Shown: positions 9,035-19,032 of the stretch, piece by piece
Numbering within the stretch: position 1 is the stretch's first letter
How the letters are laid out: each line of letters begins with the position of its first letter
Assembly: GCA_013297985.1 (NCBI GenBank)
Contig: JAAFIY010000002.1
Span: 20,578-84,577, forward strand
Direction: 5' to 3'
DNA length: 64,000 nucleotides
Origin: Comamonadaceae bacterium
GTDB taxonomy: Bacteria; Pseudomonadota; Gammaproteobacteria; Burkholderiales; Burkholderiaceae_C
Position numbers and translations under genes: made by a program
Notes under the pieces: model-generated
What the model was told of the DNA's origin: nothing
Databases searched by the model: none
The model's input: only the letters and a program-made list of their open reading frames with translations

Positions 9035-12000
9035 ATGACCAGTACGACCGTTGCCGAACTCGCCAACGAACTCAAAAAACCCAGCGATTTGCTGCTGGAC
9101 CAGCTGCGCTCGGCAGGGGTGGCCAAAGCCATGCCCACCGACGTGGTCAGTGATGCTGACAAGCAGCAACTGTTGAACTACCTGAAGGCCTCGCACGGCA
9201 CAGCGTCGGCCGACCGCAAAAAGATCACCTTGGTGAAGAAATCCACCACCGAGATCAAACAAGCGGACGCGTCGGGCAAAGCCCGCACCATTCAGGTGGA
9301 GGTGCGCAAAAAGCGCACCTTCGTCAAACGCGATGAGGTCGACGGCAACCCTGACGCAGCCAGCGGCGCCGACGGATTGGCCGGTACAGACTCCGAAGTC
9401 GATGAGAAAAATACGCCTCTAGGGCAGGATATATCTGCCGAAGATGCTACAAAAAATGTAGCTTCTGCTCCGATGGCCGAATCAGAGGCGGAACCCGTGG
9501 TGGAACAGGCTCCGGTGGTTGCACCTGAGCCCCTTGTGCCCGCAGCGCCGGCCCCGCAACCGATGGCCGCGCCATCGCCTGCTGCACCCATGAGCGAGCT
9601 AGCCCGCCGCCAGCAAGCTGACATGGAAGCCAAGCAGCGTGATCGCGAAGCCGCCGCTGCCCGTGCGCAAGCCGCAGCCGAAGCCAAGGTGTCCCGGCCC
9701 ACCGCGCCAGCAGGTGCGGCCGATGCCGCATTGGCGCCCAGCGCGGATGCAGTTGCCCCGAGTGCTGCCGCTCAAGCCACTGCCCAAGCAGCCGTGCCCG
9801 CCGCGCAAGGCGCGCCAGCCGTTGCCGCCGCACCTGCGGCCGCTCCTGCAGCGCGCGCCCCTGTGCCGCCCGCTGGGGCTGCGCCCGCCGCACCTACTTT
9901 GGCGCCCGGCGTCACCGTGGTGCGCAAGGCGGATGTCGCTGCCAAAGCCGCTCAAGACGAGGCCGCTCGGGTGGCCGATGCCGACTTGCGCCGAAAAAAG
10001 GCCGAAGCCGAAGCCGCCGCCATCCGGTCGATGATGTCGCAGCCCAAGCGCGTGCTGGTGGCTAAAAAGCCTGAAGAGCCCAAGCCCGCTCAAGCCGATC
10101 CAAAAGCCGCAGGCGCCCTCAAAGGCACCTTGCACAAACCCGCTGCTGCCCCTGGGGCCAAGCCACCAGCGGGCGCAGCCGCACCGGCAGGTGTGCCGGG
10201 TGCGTCCAAGGAAGTCAAATCAGCCAAGCTGTCGTCTAGCTGGGCGGGTGACCCGGCCAAGAAAAAATCCATTCCCACCCGCGGCGACACCTCGGGCGGT
10301 GTGGGCCGAGGCGGCTGGCGCTCTGGCCCGCGCGGTGGCCGCAAGGGCGACCGCAATGACCGTTCTGATGCAGCCGAAGCCGCACCGGTGGAAGCTCGGA
10401 CGATTGAAGTGCACGTGCCAGAGACCATCACCGTGGCCGAGTTGGCGCACAAGATGGCCATCAAGGGTTCGGAGGTGGTCAAGGTGCTGATGAAGATGGG
10501 CCAAATGGTCACCATCAACCAAAGCCTGGACCAAGACACCGCCATGATCTTGGTAGCCGAAATGGGCCACACCGCCGTGGTGGCTGCGCTGGACGACCCG
10601 GAAGCCTTCACTGACGAAGAGACATCCGCCCACGACGCGTTGGCGGTGGCACGCGCGCCCGTAGTCACGGTGATGGGCCACGTTGACCACGGCAAGACCT
10701 CGCTGCTGGACTACATCCGTCGCACCAAGGTGGCGTCGGGCGAAGCGGGTGGCATCACGCAGCACATTGGCGCGTACCACGTCGAAACGCCGCGCGGCAT
10801 GGTCACCTTTCTTGACACCCCTGGCCACGAAGCCTTTACCGCCATGCGGGCCCGCGGTGCGCAAGCCACTGACGTGGTGATCTTGGTGGTGGCGGCCGAC
10901 GACGGCGTGATGCCGCAAACCAAAGAAGCCATCAAGCACGCCAAAGCGGCCAAAGTGCCCATCGTGGTGGCCATGAACAAGATCGACAAGCCCGAGAGCA
11001 ACGTCGAACGCTTGAAGAGCGAGCTGGTCGCCGAAGAGGTGGTGCCAGAAGACTTCGGTGGTGATTCGCCCTTTGTGGCGGTGTCGGCGAAAACCGGGCA
11101 GGGCATCGATGCGCTGCTAGAGCAAGTGCTGCTGCAAGCTGAGGTGCTGGAACTCACCGCCCCGGTCGACGCAGCCGCCAAGGGCCTGGTGATTGAAGCC
11201 AAGCTGGACAAGGGCCGCGGCCCCGTGGCCACCGTGCTGGTGCAAACCGGCACCTTGAAAGTGGGCGATGTGGTGCTGGCCGGCCAAACCTACGGCCGTG
11301 TGCGCGCCATGCTGGATGAAACCGGCAAGCCCACCAAGGCGGCTGGCCCGTCCATTCCGGTGGAAATCCAAGGCCTGTCTGACGTGCCCAATGCGGGTGA
11401 TGAATTCATGGTGCTCACCGATGAGCGTCGCGCCCGTGAAATCGCCACCTACCGCGCTGGCAAGTACCGCACCACCAAGCTGGCCAAGCAGCAAGCTGCC
11501 AAGTTGGAAAACATGTTTGCCGACATGGGCGCGGGCGAAGTCAAAACGCTGCCCATCATCATCAAGGCCGATGTACAGGGGTCGCAAGAAGCGCTGTCGG
11601 CCTCGCTGCTCAAGTTGTCTACCAACGAAGTGAAAGTGCAGTTGGTGTACGCAGCGGTGGGCGGCATCAGTGAATCTGACATCAACTTGGCCATTGCGTC
11701 CAAGGCCGTTATCGTGGGCTTTAACACCCGCGCCGATGCGGGTGCGCGCAAGCTGGCAGAGAACAACGATGTCGAGATTCGCTACTACAACATCATTTAC
11801 GACGCGGTTGATGAACTCAAAGCCGCCATGTCGGGCATGCTCACGCCCGACAAGAAAGAAGAAGTCATCGGCATGGCCGAGATTCGCACGGTGTTTGTGG
11901 CGTCCAAGATCGGTACGGTGGCCGGTTGTATGGTTACTTCGGGCTTGGTCAACCGTGCCGCTAACTTCCGCTTGCTGCGCGATAACGTGGTCATCTACAC

Positions 12001-12154
12001 CGGCGAGCTCGAAAGCTTGAAGCGTGTGAAAGACGATGTGCGCGAAGTCAAAGAAGGCTTTGAGTGCGGTATCAAGCTCAAGAACTACAACGACATCCAG
12101 GTGGGCGACCAACTGGAGTTCTTTGAAGTCAAGGAAGTGGCGCGTACGCTGTAA
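9035..12154 (+). CDS. infB: Translation initiation factor IF-2
   Basis: GTPase that places initiator tRNA on the 30S subunit. I start it at ATG 9035 (1,039 residues; AAGG 12 nt upstream) because [15 protein letters not shown] is the conserved IF-2 N-terminus. Domains: IF2-N fold at 1-55, a long Ala/Pro/Glu-rich linker to about residue 440, a second IF2-N domain ([20 protein letters not shown]), then the G domain. G-domain motifs are G1 GHVDHGKTS near 547, G3 DTPGHEAF and G4 NKID, followed by domains II-IV. The linker contains an in-frame dispersed repeat (9414-9473), consistent with tolerance of insertions in disordered sequence. Confidence 0.97.
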   Translation: MTSTTVAELANELKKPSDLLLDQLRSAGVAKAMPTDVVSDADKQQLLNYLKASHGTASADRKKITLVKKSTTEIKQADASGKARTIQVEVRKKRTFVKRDEVDGNPDAASGADGLAGTDSEVDEKNTPLGQDISAEDATKNVASAPMAESEAEPVVEQAPVVAPEPLVPAAPAPQPMAAPSPAAPMSELARRQQADMEAKQRDREAAAARAQAAAEAKVSRPTAPAGAADAALAPSADAVAPSAAAQATAQAAVPAAQGAPAVAAAPAAAPAARAPVPPAGAAPAAPTLAPGVTVVRKADVAAKAAQDEAARVADADLRRKKAEAEAAAIRSMMSQPKRVLVAKKPEEPKPAQADPKAAGALKGTLHKPAAAPGAKPPAGAAAPAGVPGASKEVKSAKLSSSWAGDPAKKKSIPTRGDTSGGVGRGGWRSGPRGGRKGDRNDRSDAAEAAPVEARTIEVHVPETITVAELAHKMAIKGSEVVKVLMKMGQMVTINQSLDQDTAMILVAEMGHTAVVAALDDPEAFTDEETSAHDALAVARAPVVTVMGHVDHGKTSLLDYIRRTKVASGEAGGITQHIGAYHVETPRGMVTFLDTPGHEAFTAMRARGAQATDVVILVVAADDGVMPQTKEAIKHAKAAKVPIVVAMNKIDKPESNVERLKSELVAEEVVPEDFGGDSPFVAVSAKTGQGIDALLEQVLLQAEVLELTAPVDAAAKGLVIEAKLDKGRGPVATVLVQTGTLKVGDVVLAGQTYGRVRAMLDETGKPTKAAGPSIPVEIQGLSDVPNAGDEFMVLTDERRAREIATYRAGKYRTTKLAKQQAAKLENMFADMGAGEVKTLPIIIKADVQGSQEALSASLLKLSTNEVKVQLVYAAVGGISESDINLAIASKAVIVGFNTRADAGARKLAENNDVEIRYYNIIYDAVDELKAAMSGMLTPDKKEEVIGMAEIRTVFVASKIGTVAGCMVTSGLVNRAANFRLLRDNVVIYTGELESLKRVKDDVREVKEGFECGIKLKNYNDIQVGDQLEFFEVKEVARTL
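9414..9473 (+). repeat. Dispersed repeat, copy 3 inside infB linker
   Basis: The second hairpin is intact (GCTAC-aaaaaat-GTAGC, 9446-9462) and the first is degenerate (CGCCTCTAGGGC). It encodes part of the disordered linker between the two IF2-N domains. Confidence 0.65.
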
Positions 12155-12192
12155 GCGGCCCTTGCAAGTCCCTGCGCGTAACCAGCCAAGCC

Positions 12193-12570
12193 ATGCCCCG
12201 CAAAGCGTCCTCAGGCCCCAACCGCGGCTTTCGTGTGGCCGACCAGATCCAGCGCGATCTGTCGGAGCTGATCGCCCGCGAATTGAAAGACCCGCGGGTG
12301 GGTTTGGTCACGCTCAATTCGGTGGAAGTTACGCCCGACTATGCGCACGCCAAGGTGTTTTTCAGCCTGCTCACCGGTGATCCCGACGAGACGACTGAAG
12401 GCCTGAACGCCGCAGCGGGCTACTTGCGCAATGGCCTATTCAAGCGCCTGCACATCCACACCGTGCCCACGCTGCACTTTGTGTTTGACCGCACCACAGA
12501 GCGTGCGGCTGACATGAACGCGCTCATTGCGCGTGCGGTGGCTTCTCGCTCAAAAGAAAACGAGATCTAG
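12193..12570 (+). CDS. rbfA: 30S ribosome-binding factor RbfA
   Basis: Cold-adaptation and 16S rRNA maturation factor, 125 residues, single KH-like domain. Seen: [24 protein letters not shown] (RbfA N-terminal signature) and the central [15 protein letters not shown]. Length is normal. It sits between infB and truB (2-bp gap to truB), the standard order in proteobacteria, so it is very probably co-transcribed with them. Confidence 0.95.
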   Translation: MPRKASSGPNRGFRVADQIQRDLSELIARELKDPRVGLVTLNSVEVTPDYAHAKVFFSLLTGDPDETTEGLNAAAGYLRNGLFKRLHIHTVPTLHFVFDRTTERAADMNALIARAVASRSKENEI

Positions 12571-12572
12571 CC

Positions 12573-13580
12573 ATGACCACGCCGCCTCGCACCAGGGTGC
12601 CACGGCGCCCTGTGCATGGGGTGTTGTGGTTGAACAAGCCAATTGGCCTTAGCAGCAACGACGCGCTGCAAAAAGCCAAATGGCTGCTGCGCGCTGAAAA
12701 AGCGGGCCACACCGGCACGCTGGATCCGCTGGCCACCGGCGTTTTGCCACTCACCTTTGGCTGCGCCACCAAGTTCAGCCAAGTGGCCTTGGATGCGCCC
12801 AAGCAATACCGCGCCCGGGCCCGCTTGGGCCAAACCACCACCACGGGCGACGCCGAAGGCAGCGTGCTGGCCGAGGTGGCCGTGACGCAAACGCCCGCCC
12901 AATTGCAGCGATTGCTTGACACGGTGCTGCCACGCTTTCGCGGCACTATTTCGCAAACGCCGCCCATGCACAGTGCGCTCAAGCGCGACGGCCGTGCGTT
13001 GTACGAATACGCCCGCGCAGGTCAAGTGGTGGAGCGAGAAGCGCGCGAAGTCACCATCCATGAGCTGTATGGCCAAGCCAATACCGGTCTAGCGCCCGAA
13101 ATACCTGCCTATGCAGCTATGGATTTAATAGCAACCGTCAGCAAAGGCACCTACATCCGTACCTTGGCCGAAGACATTGGCGCTGCCATGGGCCTAGGCG
13201 CCCATCTGGTGGCACTGGAGCGCACCGCAACGCTCGGCCACGCGCTGGCCGATTGCGTCACCCTGGCTGAGCTTGAGGCCATGGACGACGCCCAGCGCGT
13301 GGCCCTGTTGCAGCCACCCACGTGTCTGTTGCAAGGCTGGCCTACGGTGCAGCTGGATGCGCCCGAGGCGGCTCGCTTCATCACCGGCTTGCGTCGGCGC
13401 GGCACCTGGCCGCTGACGCCGCATTGCATCGTGACCGGCCCCACGGGTGAACTGCTGGGCAGCGGCCACGTGGCCCGGGGCGACCGCACCGATACCGAGT
13501 TGATTGCGCAGCGCCTGCTGTCGCCCATTGAAGTGCAGCAGTGCGCGGCGCAATTCGCCCCCGCGCTGGCTGCTGCCTGA
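12573..13580 (+). CDS. truB: tRNA pseudouridine(55) synthase TruB
   Basis: Makes pseudouridine 55 in the T-loop of tRNAs. 335 residues. The catalytic aspartate is Asp51 in GHTGTLDPLATGVLPLTFG, with the family motif VLWLNKPIGLSSNDAL before it. KGTYIRTLAEDIG near residue 190 is the second conserved block. The stretch just before KGTYIRT (about residues 174-188) is encoded by a dispersed repeat at 13092-13136, where most TruB proteins have only a short strand. The C-terminus carries a PUA-like region. Confidence 0.95.
   Translation: MTTPPRTRVPRRPVHGVLWLNKPIGLSSNDALQKAKWLLRAEKAGHTGTLDPLATGVLPLTFGCATKFSQVALDAPKQYRARARLGQTTTTGDAEGSVLAEVAVTQTPAQLQRLLDTVLPRFRGTISQTPPMHSALKRDGRALYEYARAGQVVEREAREVTIHELYGQANTGLAPEIPAYAAMDLIATVSKGTYIRTLAEDIGAAMGLGAHLVALERTATLGHALADCVTLAELEAMDDAQRVALLQPPTCLLQGWPTVQLDAPEAARFITGLRRRGTWPLTPHCIVTGPTGELLGSGHVARGDRTDTELIAQRLLSPIEVQQCAAQFAPALAAA
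13092..13136 (+). repeat. Dispersed repeat, copy 4 inside truB
   Basis: The second hairpin is perfect: GCTAT-ggattta-ATAGC (13116-13132). The first is degenerate (GCGCCCGAAATACCTGC). It lies in frame in truB, immediately before the conserved KGTYIRT block. Confidence 0.65.
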
Positions 13581-13611
13581 ATCCGTTTTTTTGATTGAAC
13601 CCGCACCCACC

Positions 13612-15447
13612 ATGACCGCACCGCAGATTCGCAACATCGCCATCATTGCCCACGTCGACCATGGCAAAACCACCATGGTGGATCAACTGCTGCGCCAGTC
13701 GGGCACCTTTGCCGAGCACGAAAAAATCGTCGACACGGTGATGGACAACAACGCGATTGAAAAAGAGCGCGGCATCACCATCCTGGCTAAAAACTGCGCG
13801 GTGACCTGGCTGGGCACGCACATCAACATCGTGGACACACCTGGCCACGCTGACTTTGGTGGCGAGGTCGAACGCGCTTTGAGCATGGTCGACGGCGTGG
13901 TGCTGCTGATCGACGCGCAAGAAGGCCCCATGCCGCAAACCCGCTTTGTCACCAAGAAAGCACTGGCGCTGGGCCTCAAGCCGATTTTGGTGGTGAACAA
14001 AGTCGACAAGCCCGGCTCACGCCCCCAGCATGTGGTCAACGCCGCGTTTGATTTGTTTGACAAGCTGGGTGCGACTGACGAGCAGTTGGACTTTCCGGTG
14101 GTGTACGCATCGGGCATCAACGGCTGGAGTTCGTTGGAAGAAGGCCCGGCAGGCGAACAGTGGGGCCCTGACATGTCGGCCCTGTTCAACACCATTTTGA
14201 AGCATGTGCCCTCACAAAACGGCGACCCCAGCGCACCCTTGCAGCTGCAAATCTCCGCGCTGGATTTCTCCACCTTTGTGGGCCGCATCGGTGTGGGCCG
14301 CATCAGCCAGGGCACCATCAAACCCATGATGGACGTGGTGATGATGGACGGGCCTGAGGGCAAGCCCATCAAAGGCCGCATCAACCAAGTGCTGACCTTC
14401 CAAGGCCTAGAGCGCGTGCAGGCCACGGAGGCGGGCCCGGGCGAAATCGTGCTTATCAACGGCATTGCCGACATCGGCATCGGCATGACGATCACCGATC
14501 CGCTCAAGCCCGCGCCGCTGCCCATGCTGAAGGTGGATGAGCCCACGCTGACGATGAACTTCTGCGTGAATACCAGCCCCTTGGCAGGCCGTGAGGGCAA
14601 GTTTGTCACCAGCCGCCAGATCTGGGACCGCCTGCAGCGCGAGCTGCAACACAACGTGGCTCTGCGGGTGAAAGAAACCGGCGAAGAAGGCGTGTTTGAA
14701 GTGATGGGCCGGGGCGAACTGCACCTGACCATCTTGCTTGAGAACATGCGCCGCGAAGGCTATGAGCTCGCCGTGTCCAAGCCGCGCGTGGTGTTTCGCA
14801 TGGTCAATGGCGAAAAGCACGAGCCCATCGAATTGGTCACCGCCGACATTGAAGACCAGCACCAAGGCGCGGTGATGCAGGCCCTGGGTGAACGCAAGGC
14901 CGAACTCGTCAACATGGAACCCGATGGCCGCGGCCGGGTGCGGCTGGAATACCGCATTCCAGCGCGCGGCCTGATTGGCTTTACCAACGAGTTCTTGAAC
15001 CTCACCCGCGGCAGCGGCCTGATCAGCAACATTTTTGATAGTTATGAGCCGCACAAGGGTGACATCGGCGGGCGCAAAAACGGCGTGCTCATCAGCATGG
15101 ACGATGGCGAAATCTTCACCTATGCGCTGGGCAAACTGGACGACCGTGGCCGCATGTTTGTGCGCGCCAATGACCCGGTGTACGAAGGCATGATCGTGGG
15201 CATCCACAACCGCGATAACGACTTGGTGGTGAATGCCACGCGCACCAAGCAGCTCACCAACTTCCGTGTCAGCGGCAAGGAAGACGCCATCAAGGTGACG
15301 CCGCCCATCGAATGCACGCTCGAGTACGGCGTGGAATTCATTGAAGACGACGAGCTGGTGGAAATCACCCCCAAAAGCATCCGTCTGCGCAAGCGCCACC
15401 TGAAGGAGCACGAACGCAAGCGCGCCAGCCGCGAAGTCACCGCATGA
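13612..15447 (+). CDS. typA: Ribosome-associated GTPase TypA/BipA
   Basis: Translational GTPase related to EF-G, involved in 50S assembly and stress responses. I start it at ATG 13612 (611 residues), where RNIAIIAHVDHGKTTMVD begins; the frame is open further up but overlaps truB. Seen: G1 AHVDHGKTT, switch I RGITILAKN, G3 DTPGHADFGGEVER, G4 NKVDKPGSRP and the BipA C-terminal domain (RGLIGFTNEFLNLTRG). Length is normal. Placement after truB is common in Burkholderiales. The stop overlaps the next start (ATGA at 15444). Confidence 0.96.
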   Translation: MTAPQIRNIAIIAHVDHGKTTMVDQLLRQSGTFAEHEKIVDTVMDNNAIEKERGITILAKNCAVTWLGTHINIVDTPGHADFGGEVERALSMVDGVVLLIDAQEGPMPQTRFVTKKALALGLKPILVVNKVDKPGSRPQHVVNAAFDLFDKLGATDEQLDFPVVYASGINGWSSLEEGPAGEQWGPDMSALFNTILKHVPSQNGDPSAPLQLQISALDFSTFVGRIGVGRISQGTIKPMMDVVMMDGPEGKPIKGRINQVLTFQGLERVQATEAGPGEIVLINGIADIGIGMTITDPLKPAPLPMLKVDEPTLTMNFCVNTSPLAGREGKFVTSRQIWDRLQRELQHNVALRVKETGEEGVFEVMGRGELHLTILLENMRREGYELAVSKPRVVFRMVNGEKHEPIELVTADIEDQHQGAVMQALGERKAELVNMEPDGRGRVRLEYRIPARGLIGFTNEFLNLTRGSGLISNIFDSYEPHKGDIGGRKNGVLISMDDGEIFTYALGKLDDRGRMFVRANDPVYEGMIVGIHNRDNDLVVNATRTKQLTNFRVSGKEDAIKVTPPIECTLEYGVEFIEDDELVEITPKSIRLRKRHLKEHERKRASREVTA

Positions 15448-16376
15448 GCCTGCGTTTGAGTGATTTGCGCCTGAGCCACGGCCAAGCCATCGTGGCCATG
15501 GTGGCCTGCACCTTGATGTGGAGCAGCGCAGGCGTCGTCAGCCGCCAGTTGCAGGCCACCGAAGGGTTTGAGATGACCTTTTGGCGCAGCCTGTTTTGTG
15601 CGCTGTCGCTCTTGGTGATCTTGCCGCTGGTGCAAGGCCCCGGCGCATGGCGCACTTGGCCTTGGCGCCATGGCGCTTTTTGGTTGAGCGGCGTGTGCTG
15701 GTCGGTGATGTTCACCGCCTTCATGATGGCGCTCACCATGACCAGCGTGGCTGCGGTGCTGCTGACCATGTCGGTCGGCCCTTTGATGACAGCGCTCTTG
15801 GCCTGGGTGGTCATTCGCCAACCCTTGCCACTGCGCACCTGGGGCGCCATCGTGGCCGCAGGCGTGGGCATTGGCTGGATTTTTGGGGCGCAATTGGCGG
15901 GCCAGGGCCAGGGCGCCATGCCGGCCGGCGCCAATCCGCTCTTGGGCTTGATGGTGGGCCTGCTGGTGCCGCTGGCCGGCGCGGTGATGTGGACCATTGC
16001 CCAGCGCGCCCAAGCGCGGGGTGTGCAAATGGATTTGGTGCCCTCAGTCATGCTGGGCGCGGTGATGTCGGCGCTGGCCACCTTGCCCCTGGCCTGGCCA
16101 CTGACGGCGCCGTCTGGTAATGTGGCTTGGCTTGGGCTTTTGGGCTTGGTGCAGCTGGCCATTCCCTGCAGCTTGGCCGTGGTGGCCGCCCGCACCTTGA
16201 AGGCGCCCGAGGTGTCGCTGCTGGCGCTGCTTGAAGTGCTGTTTGGCATTCTGTGGGCCTGGGCCTTCGCCGGTGAAACACCCGGCCAGGCCGTCATTTG
16301 GGGTGGCAGCTTGGTGCTGGGCGCCCTGGTGGCCAATGAACTCTTGGGCCGCAGCCAAACGGCCCCATCAACCTAA
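15444..16376 (+). CDS. EamA-family (DMT) transporter
   Basis: Inner-membrane permease of the drug/metabolite transporter superfamily, 310 residues, with ten hydrophobic segments in two EamA repeats (roughly 13-150 and 165-300). The first repeat contains MVACTLMWSSAGVVSRQL and the second a LLEVLFGILWAWAFAGETP block typical of the family. Substrate cannot be read from sequence. It is translationally coupled to typA by an ATGA overlap, so it may be expressed from the same message without being functionally related. Confidence 0.85.
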   Translation: MSLRLSDLRLSHGQAIVAMVACTLMWSSAGVVSRQLQATEGFEMTFWRSLFCALSLLVILPLVQGPGAWRTWPWRHGAFWLSGVCWSVMFTAFMMALTMTSVAAVLLTMSVGPLMTALLAWVVIRQPLPLRTWGAIVAAGVGIGWIFGAQLAGQGQGAMPAGANPLLGLMVGLLVPLAGAVMWTIAQRAQARGVQMDLVPSVMLGAVMSALATLPLAWPLTAPSGNVAWLGLLGLVQLAIPCSLAVVAARTLKAPEVSLLALLEVLFGILWAWAFAGETPGQAVIWGGSLVLGALVANELLGRSQTAPST

Positions 16377-16390
16377 GCGCATTGACGACG

Positions 16391-17539
16391 ATGAGCGACA
16401 TCCTGTGCAGCACCCAAGGCCGCATTGGCCTCATCACCCTCAACCGCCCCAAGGCGATGAATGCGCTCGGCCTGGGCATGGTGCGGGCCATGGCGCAGGC
16501 TCTGTCTGAATGGGCCACGCACCCTGACATTGATGCGGTGCTGGTGCAAGGCGCACCACGCGTATCGGCCGATGGCCGCAGTAGCACCCACTTTTGCGCG
16601 GGTGGCGACATTCGCTTTTTTCACGCCGCCGCGCTGGCGGGTGATCCGGCGCTAGAAGACTTCTTTACCGAGGAATACGCCCTTAACCACCAAATCCACC
16701 ACTTCCCCAAGCCCTACATCAGCTTGCTGCAAGGCGTGTGCATGGGTGGTGGCATGGGCATTGCTGGGCACGGCGCGGCCAACGCGGTGCGGGTGGTGTC
16801 GCCCAGCAGCAAGCTGGCCATGCCCGAGACGCACATCGGCCTGTTCCCCGATGTGGGCGGCGGATGGTTCTTGGCCCGCTGCCCTGGGCACTTGGGTGAG
16901 TGGTTGGCGCTGACCGGTGACAGCCTGGACGCAGAAGGCGCCATGGCCATCGGCTGGGCTGATGCGCAGTGGGCTGCAGACGACGCCAGCGCCTTGGTCG
17001 CTGCGTTGGCCGCGCCGCCCGCCGGGCACTCAGCGGCCACCCGCAATGGCGTCTTGGCCTTGCTGGCCCATTTGGGCTTGGCCACCCAGCCCTCAGATGC
17101 CGCACGCACCCAACTGGCCGCCCAGCGCGCCCACGCCGATCAGTTTTTTGGCCACCCCACGGCGCTGCAGATCGTGCACGCGCTTGAAGCCGCCACCGAC
17201 CACGCCTGGGCCCAAACGGCGGCCCACACCCTGCGCCACCGCAGCCCGCTGATGTGTGAGGTGACGCTGGCCCAAGTGCGCCGCGCCCGCCAGATGGATT
17301 TGGCCGGCGCCTTGCGGCTAGAACGCGATCTGGTGCGCCACTGCTTTTTCACCCGGCACCTCAGCCGCAGCGGCTTGAGCAGCGAAACGGTGGAAGGCAT
17401 CCGAGCCCTGGCGGTGGACAAAGACCAAAGCCCGCGCTGGAACCCGGCCCGGCTGGAAGACGTTAACGCCGACATGGTCAGCGGCTTCTTTCAAAGCCCG
17501 TGGCCTGCAGCGGCACATCCCCTGGCTCATCTGCGCTAA
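16391..17539 (+). CDS. Enoyl-CoA hydratase/isomerase family, 3-hydroxyisobutyryl-CoA hydrolase-like
   Basis: 382-residue crotonase-fold enzyme of the HIBYL-CoA hydrolase branch (valine degradation). Seen: the N-terminal LITLNRPKAMNALG, the CoA/oxyanion-hole motif HFCAGGDIRFF near residue 75, a second oxyanion segment LQGVCMGGGMGIAGHG, and PETHIGLFPDVGGGWFLAR, the block that distinguishes HIBCH from ordinary enoyl-CoA hydratases. The C-terminal extension is also typical. I prefer ATG 16391 over a TTG three codons earlier. The gene faces smpB, with a dispersed repeat between the two stops. Confidence 0.85.
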   Translation: MSDILCSTQGRIGLITLNRPKAMNALGLGMVRAMAQALSEWATHPDIDAVLVQGAPRVSADGRSSTHFCAGGDIRFFHAAALAGDPALEDFFTEEYALNHQIHHFPKPYISLLQGVCMGGGMGIAGHGAANAVRVVSPSSKLAMPETHIGLFPDVGGGWFLARCPGHLGEWLALTGDSLDAEGAMAIGWADAQWAADDASALVAALAAPPAGHSAATRNGVLALLAHLGLATQPSDAARTQLAAQRAHADQFFGHPTALQIVHALEAATDHAWAQTAAHTLRHRSPLMCEVTLAQVRRARQMDLAGALRLERDLVRHCFFTRHLSRSGLSSETVEGIRALAVDKDQSPRWNPARLEDVNADMVSGFFQSPWPAAAHPLAHLR

Positions 17540-17565
17540 GGGTTTTAGACTCAATCGGGCTGTAC

Positions 17566-17607
17566 CGCCCTATTTATGGGCCTAAGCAGCTATTAATTAA
17601 ATAGCAA
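17566..17607 (+). repeat. Dispersed repeat, copy 5, between convergent genes
   Basis: CGCCC-tatttat-GGGCc, then TAAGCA, then the perfect hairpin GCTAT-taattaa-ATAGC (17589-17605). It lies between the convergent ends of the HIBCH-like gene and smpB, where it could act as a two-way terminator. Confidence 0.8.
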
Positions 17608-17626
17608 AGCAAGCGGATCGGCGTGC

Positions 17627-18103
17627 TCAGCGGTGGCGTGACTTCATGGCGCGTTCTACCTCGCGCTTGCCTTCGCGGTCTTTGATCACGTCGCGCTTGT
17701 CGTGGTCGGCCTTGCCCTTGGCCAGGGCAATTTCGCACTTTACGTTGGGGCCCTTCCAGTGCAGATTCAGGGCCACCAGGGTGTAGCCTTTTTGCTCGAC
17801 CTTGCCCACCAGGCGGCGGATTTCATCTTTGTGCATCAGCAGCTTTTTGCTGCGAATGGCGTCAGGGCGCACATGGGTGCTGGCGGTGCCCAGCGGGTTG
17901 ATTTGGCAGCCCAGCAAAAAAAGCTCACCGTTGCGAATGATCACGTAGCCGTCAGTCAGTTGGACGCGGCCCGTGCGCACGGCTTTGACTTCCCAGCCTT
18001 CCAGCACCATGCCGGCTTGGTAGCGTTCTTCAAAGAAATAGTTGAACGCGGCCTTTTTGTTTTCGGCGATGCGTCCAGTGGCGGGGGCGGTGGCTTGCTT
18101 CAT
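17627..18103 (-). CDS. smpB: SsrA-binding protein SmpB
   Basis: Partner of tmRNA in trans-translation, 158 residues from ATG 18103. Seen: [40 protein letters not shown], and the basic C-terminal tail ([19 protein letters not shown]) that enters the ribosome. A longer frame continues upstream but would run into the divergent ratA leader, so I rejected it. Divergent from ratA with a 62-bp gap, a conserved arrangement. Confidence 0.96.
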   Translation of the reverse strand: MKQATAPATGRIAENKKAAFNYFFEERYQAGMVLEGWEVKAVRTGRVQLTDGYVIIRNGELFLLGCQINPLGTASTHVRPDAIRSKKLLMHKDEIRRLVGKVEQKGYTLVALNLHWKGPNVKCEIALAKGKADHDKRDVIKDREGKREVERAMKSRHR

Positions 18104-18165
18104 ATTTGGGGCGTGCTGGTCCCAAACATGGGGGCGGGGGCCGGTAACATCCAGCCGCAAATTGT

Positions 18166-18612
18166 ATGAAGCTGGTCGAAAAGTCCGTTTTGATCTGGTA
18201 CAGCGCAGATGCGATGTTCGCATTGGTCACCGCAGTGCCCGATTACCCGCAGTTTCTGCCATGGTGCGACCACGCCCAGGTGCTGCACACCCACGCCGAC
18301 GGCATGACGGCACAGATCAGCTTGAACATCGGCGGCATTCGTCAGCGGTTTACCACCCGCAACACCCACACCCCGGGCCGCAAAGTGCACCTGCAGTTGC
18401 TCGAAGGCCCGTTTTCGCAGCTAGACGGCCTGTGGACCTTCACTCCGGTGGGTGACCCAGCCAGCGCCGAGCCCGCCTGCCGCGTGCACCTAAGCCTGCG
18501 CTACGGCTTTGACAACCCCGCCCTGGCCGCCGTGGTGGGCCCGGTGTTTGACCGGGTGGCAGGCAGCTTGGTGGATGCGTTTGTGCAGCGCGCCGAAGCG
18601 GTCTATGGCTGA
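18166..18612 (+). CDS. ratA: RatA/COQ10-like START-domain protein
   Basis: 148-residue member of the RatA/Coq10 polyketide-cyclase (START) fold. The E. coli homologue was described as a toxin that blocks 70S formation, while Coq10 proteins bind ubiquinone; the physiological role is disputed. Seen: the N-terminal [21 protein letters not shown] and [13 protein letters not shown], and the C-terminal [20 protein letters not shown], the usual family end. Its last bases overlap the rnfH start (18605), and it diverges from smpB, the standard smpB/ratA-ratB locus. Confidence 0.9.
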   Translation: MKLVEKSVLIWYSADAMFALVTAVPDYPQFLPWCDHAQVLHTHADGMTAQISLNIGGIRQRFTTRNTHTPGRKVHLQLLEGPFSQLDGLWTFTPVGDPASAEPACRVHLSLRYGFDNPALAAVVGPVFDRVAGSLVDAFVQRAEAVYG

Positions 18613-18991
18613 AGCCGCCGATTCATCCGATGCGCCCCGGGGCGATCTTGCCCCGGTGCTGGTGGTGTGGTCGCAAGGCCCGCGTCAATGGCTGCAACAC
18701 GCGGTGCCCTGGCACCCTGGTTTGGCTGTCGGGCAAGCGATTGCGGCTTGCCCATGGCCCTCAGAGCAAGCGCAGGCCTTGCGCGATGACCTCAGCCACG
18801 GGCGTCTGCGGGCAGCGGTGTGGAACCGCCTGGCGCGGCCCGATCAAGTGCTGAACCCTGGCGACCGGGTGGAACTGCTGCGCGGTTTGCGCGTAGACCC
18901 TAAAGTGGCGCGGCGCGAGCGCTTTAGTGCCCAAGGCACCCGAGCCGCGGGCTTGTTTGGCCGCACCCAGCGTCCGCCTGGGGCACGTTAG
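18605..18991 (+). CDS. rnfH: RnfH (RatB) family ubiquitin-fold protein
   Basis: Small protein of the RnfH/UPF0125 family, 128 residues from ATG 18605, overlapping the ratA stop by 8 bp. The conserved block is RLARPDQVLNPGDRVELLRGLRVDPKVARRERF in two parts around residues 78-110. Function is unknown; despite the name it is not tied to an Rnf complex here. The first ~20 residues are acidic and poorly conserved. The longer upstream frame lies inside ratA and is not used. Confidence 0.85.
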   Translation: MAEAADSSDAPRGDLAPVLVVWSQGPRQWLQHAVPWHPGLAVGQAIAACPWPSEQAQALRDDLSHGRLRAAVWNRLARPDQVLNPGDRVELLRGLRVDPKVARRERFSAQGTRAAGLFGRTQRPPGAR

Positions 18992-19032
18992 TCAAGGCAG
19001 CGGACTCGCAGCCGCAGAGGGAGAGCGCGCCC

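Noticed and set aside
14407..15411. 334-codon antisense frame opposite typA
   Set aside because: typA is unambiguous; the antisense product has no family features.
18166..18612. RatA as an active toxin of a toxin-antitoxin pair with RnfH
   Set aside because: The gene order is a conserved housekeeping arrangement, and the family is equally well explained as Coq10-like quinone binding; nothing in the sequence shows a toxin-antitoxin function.
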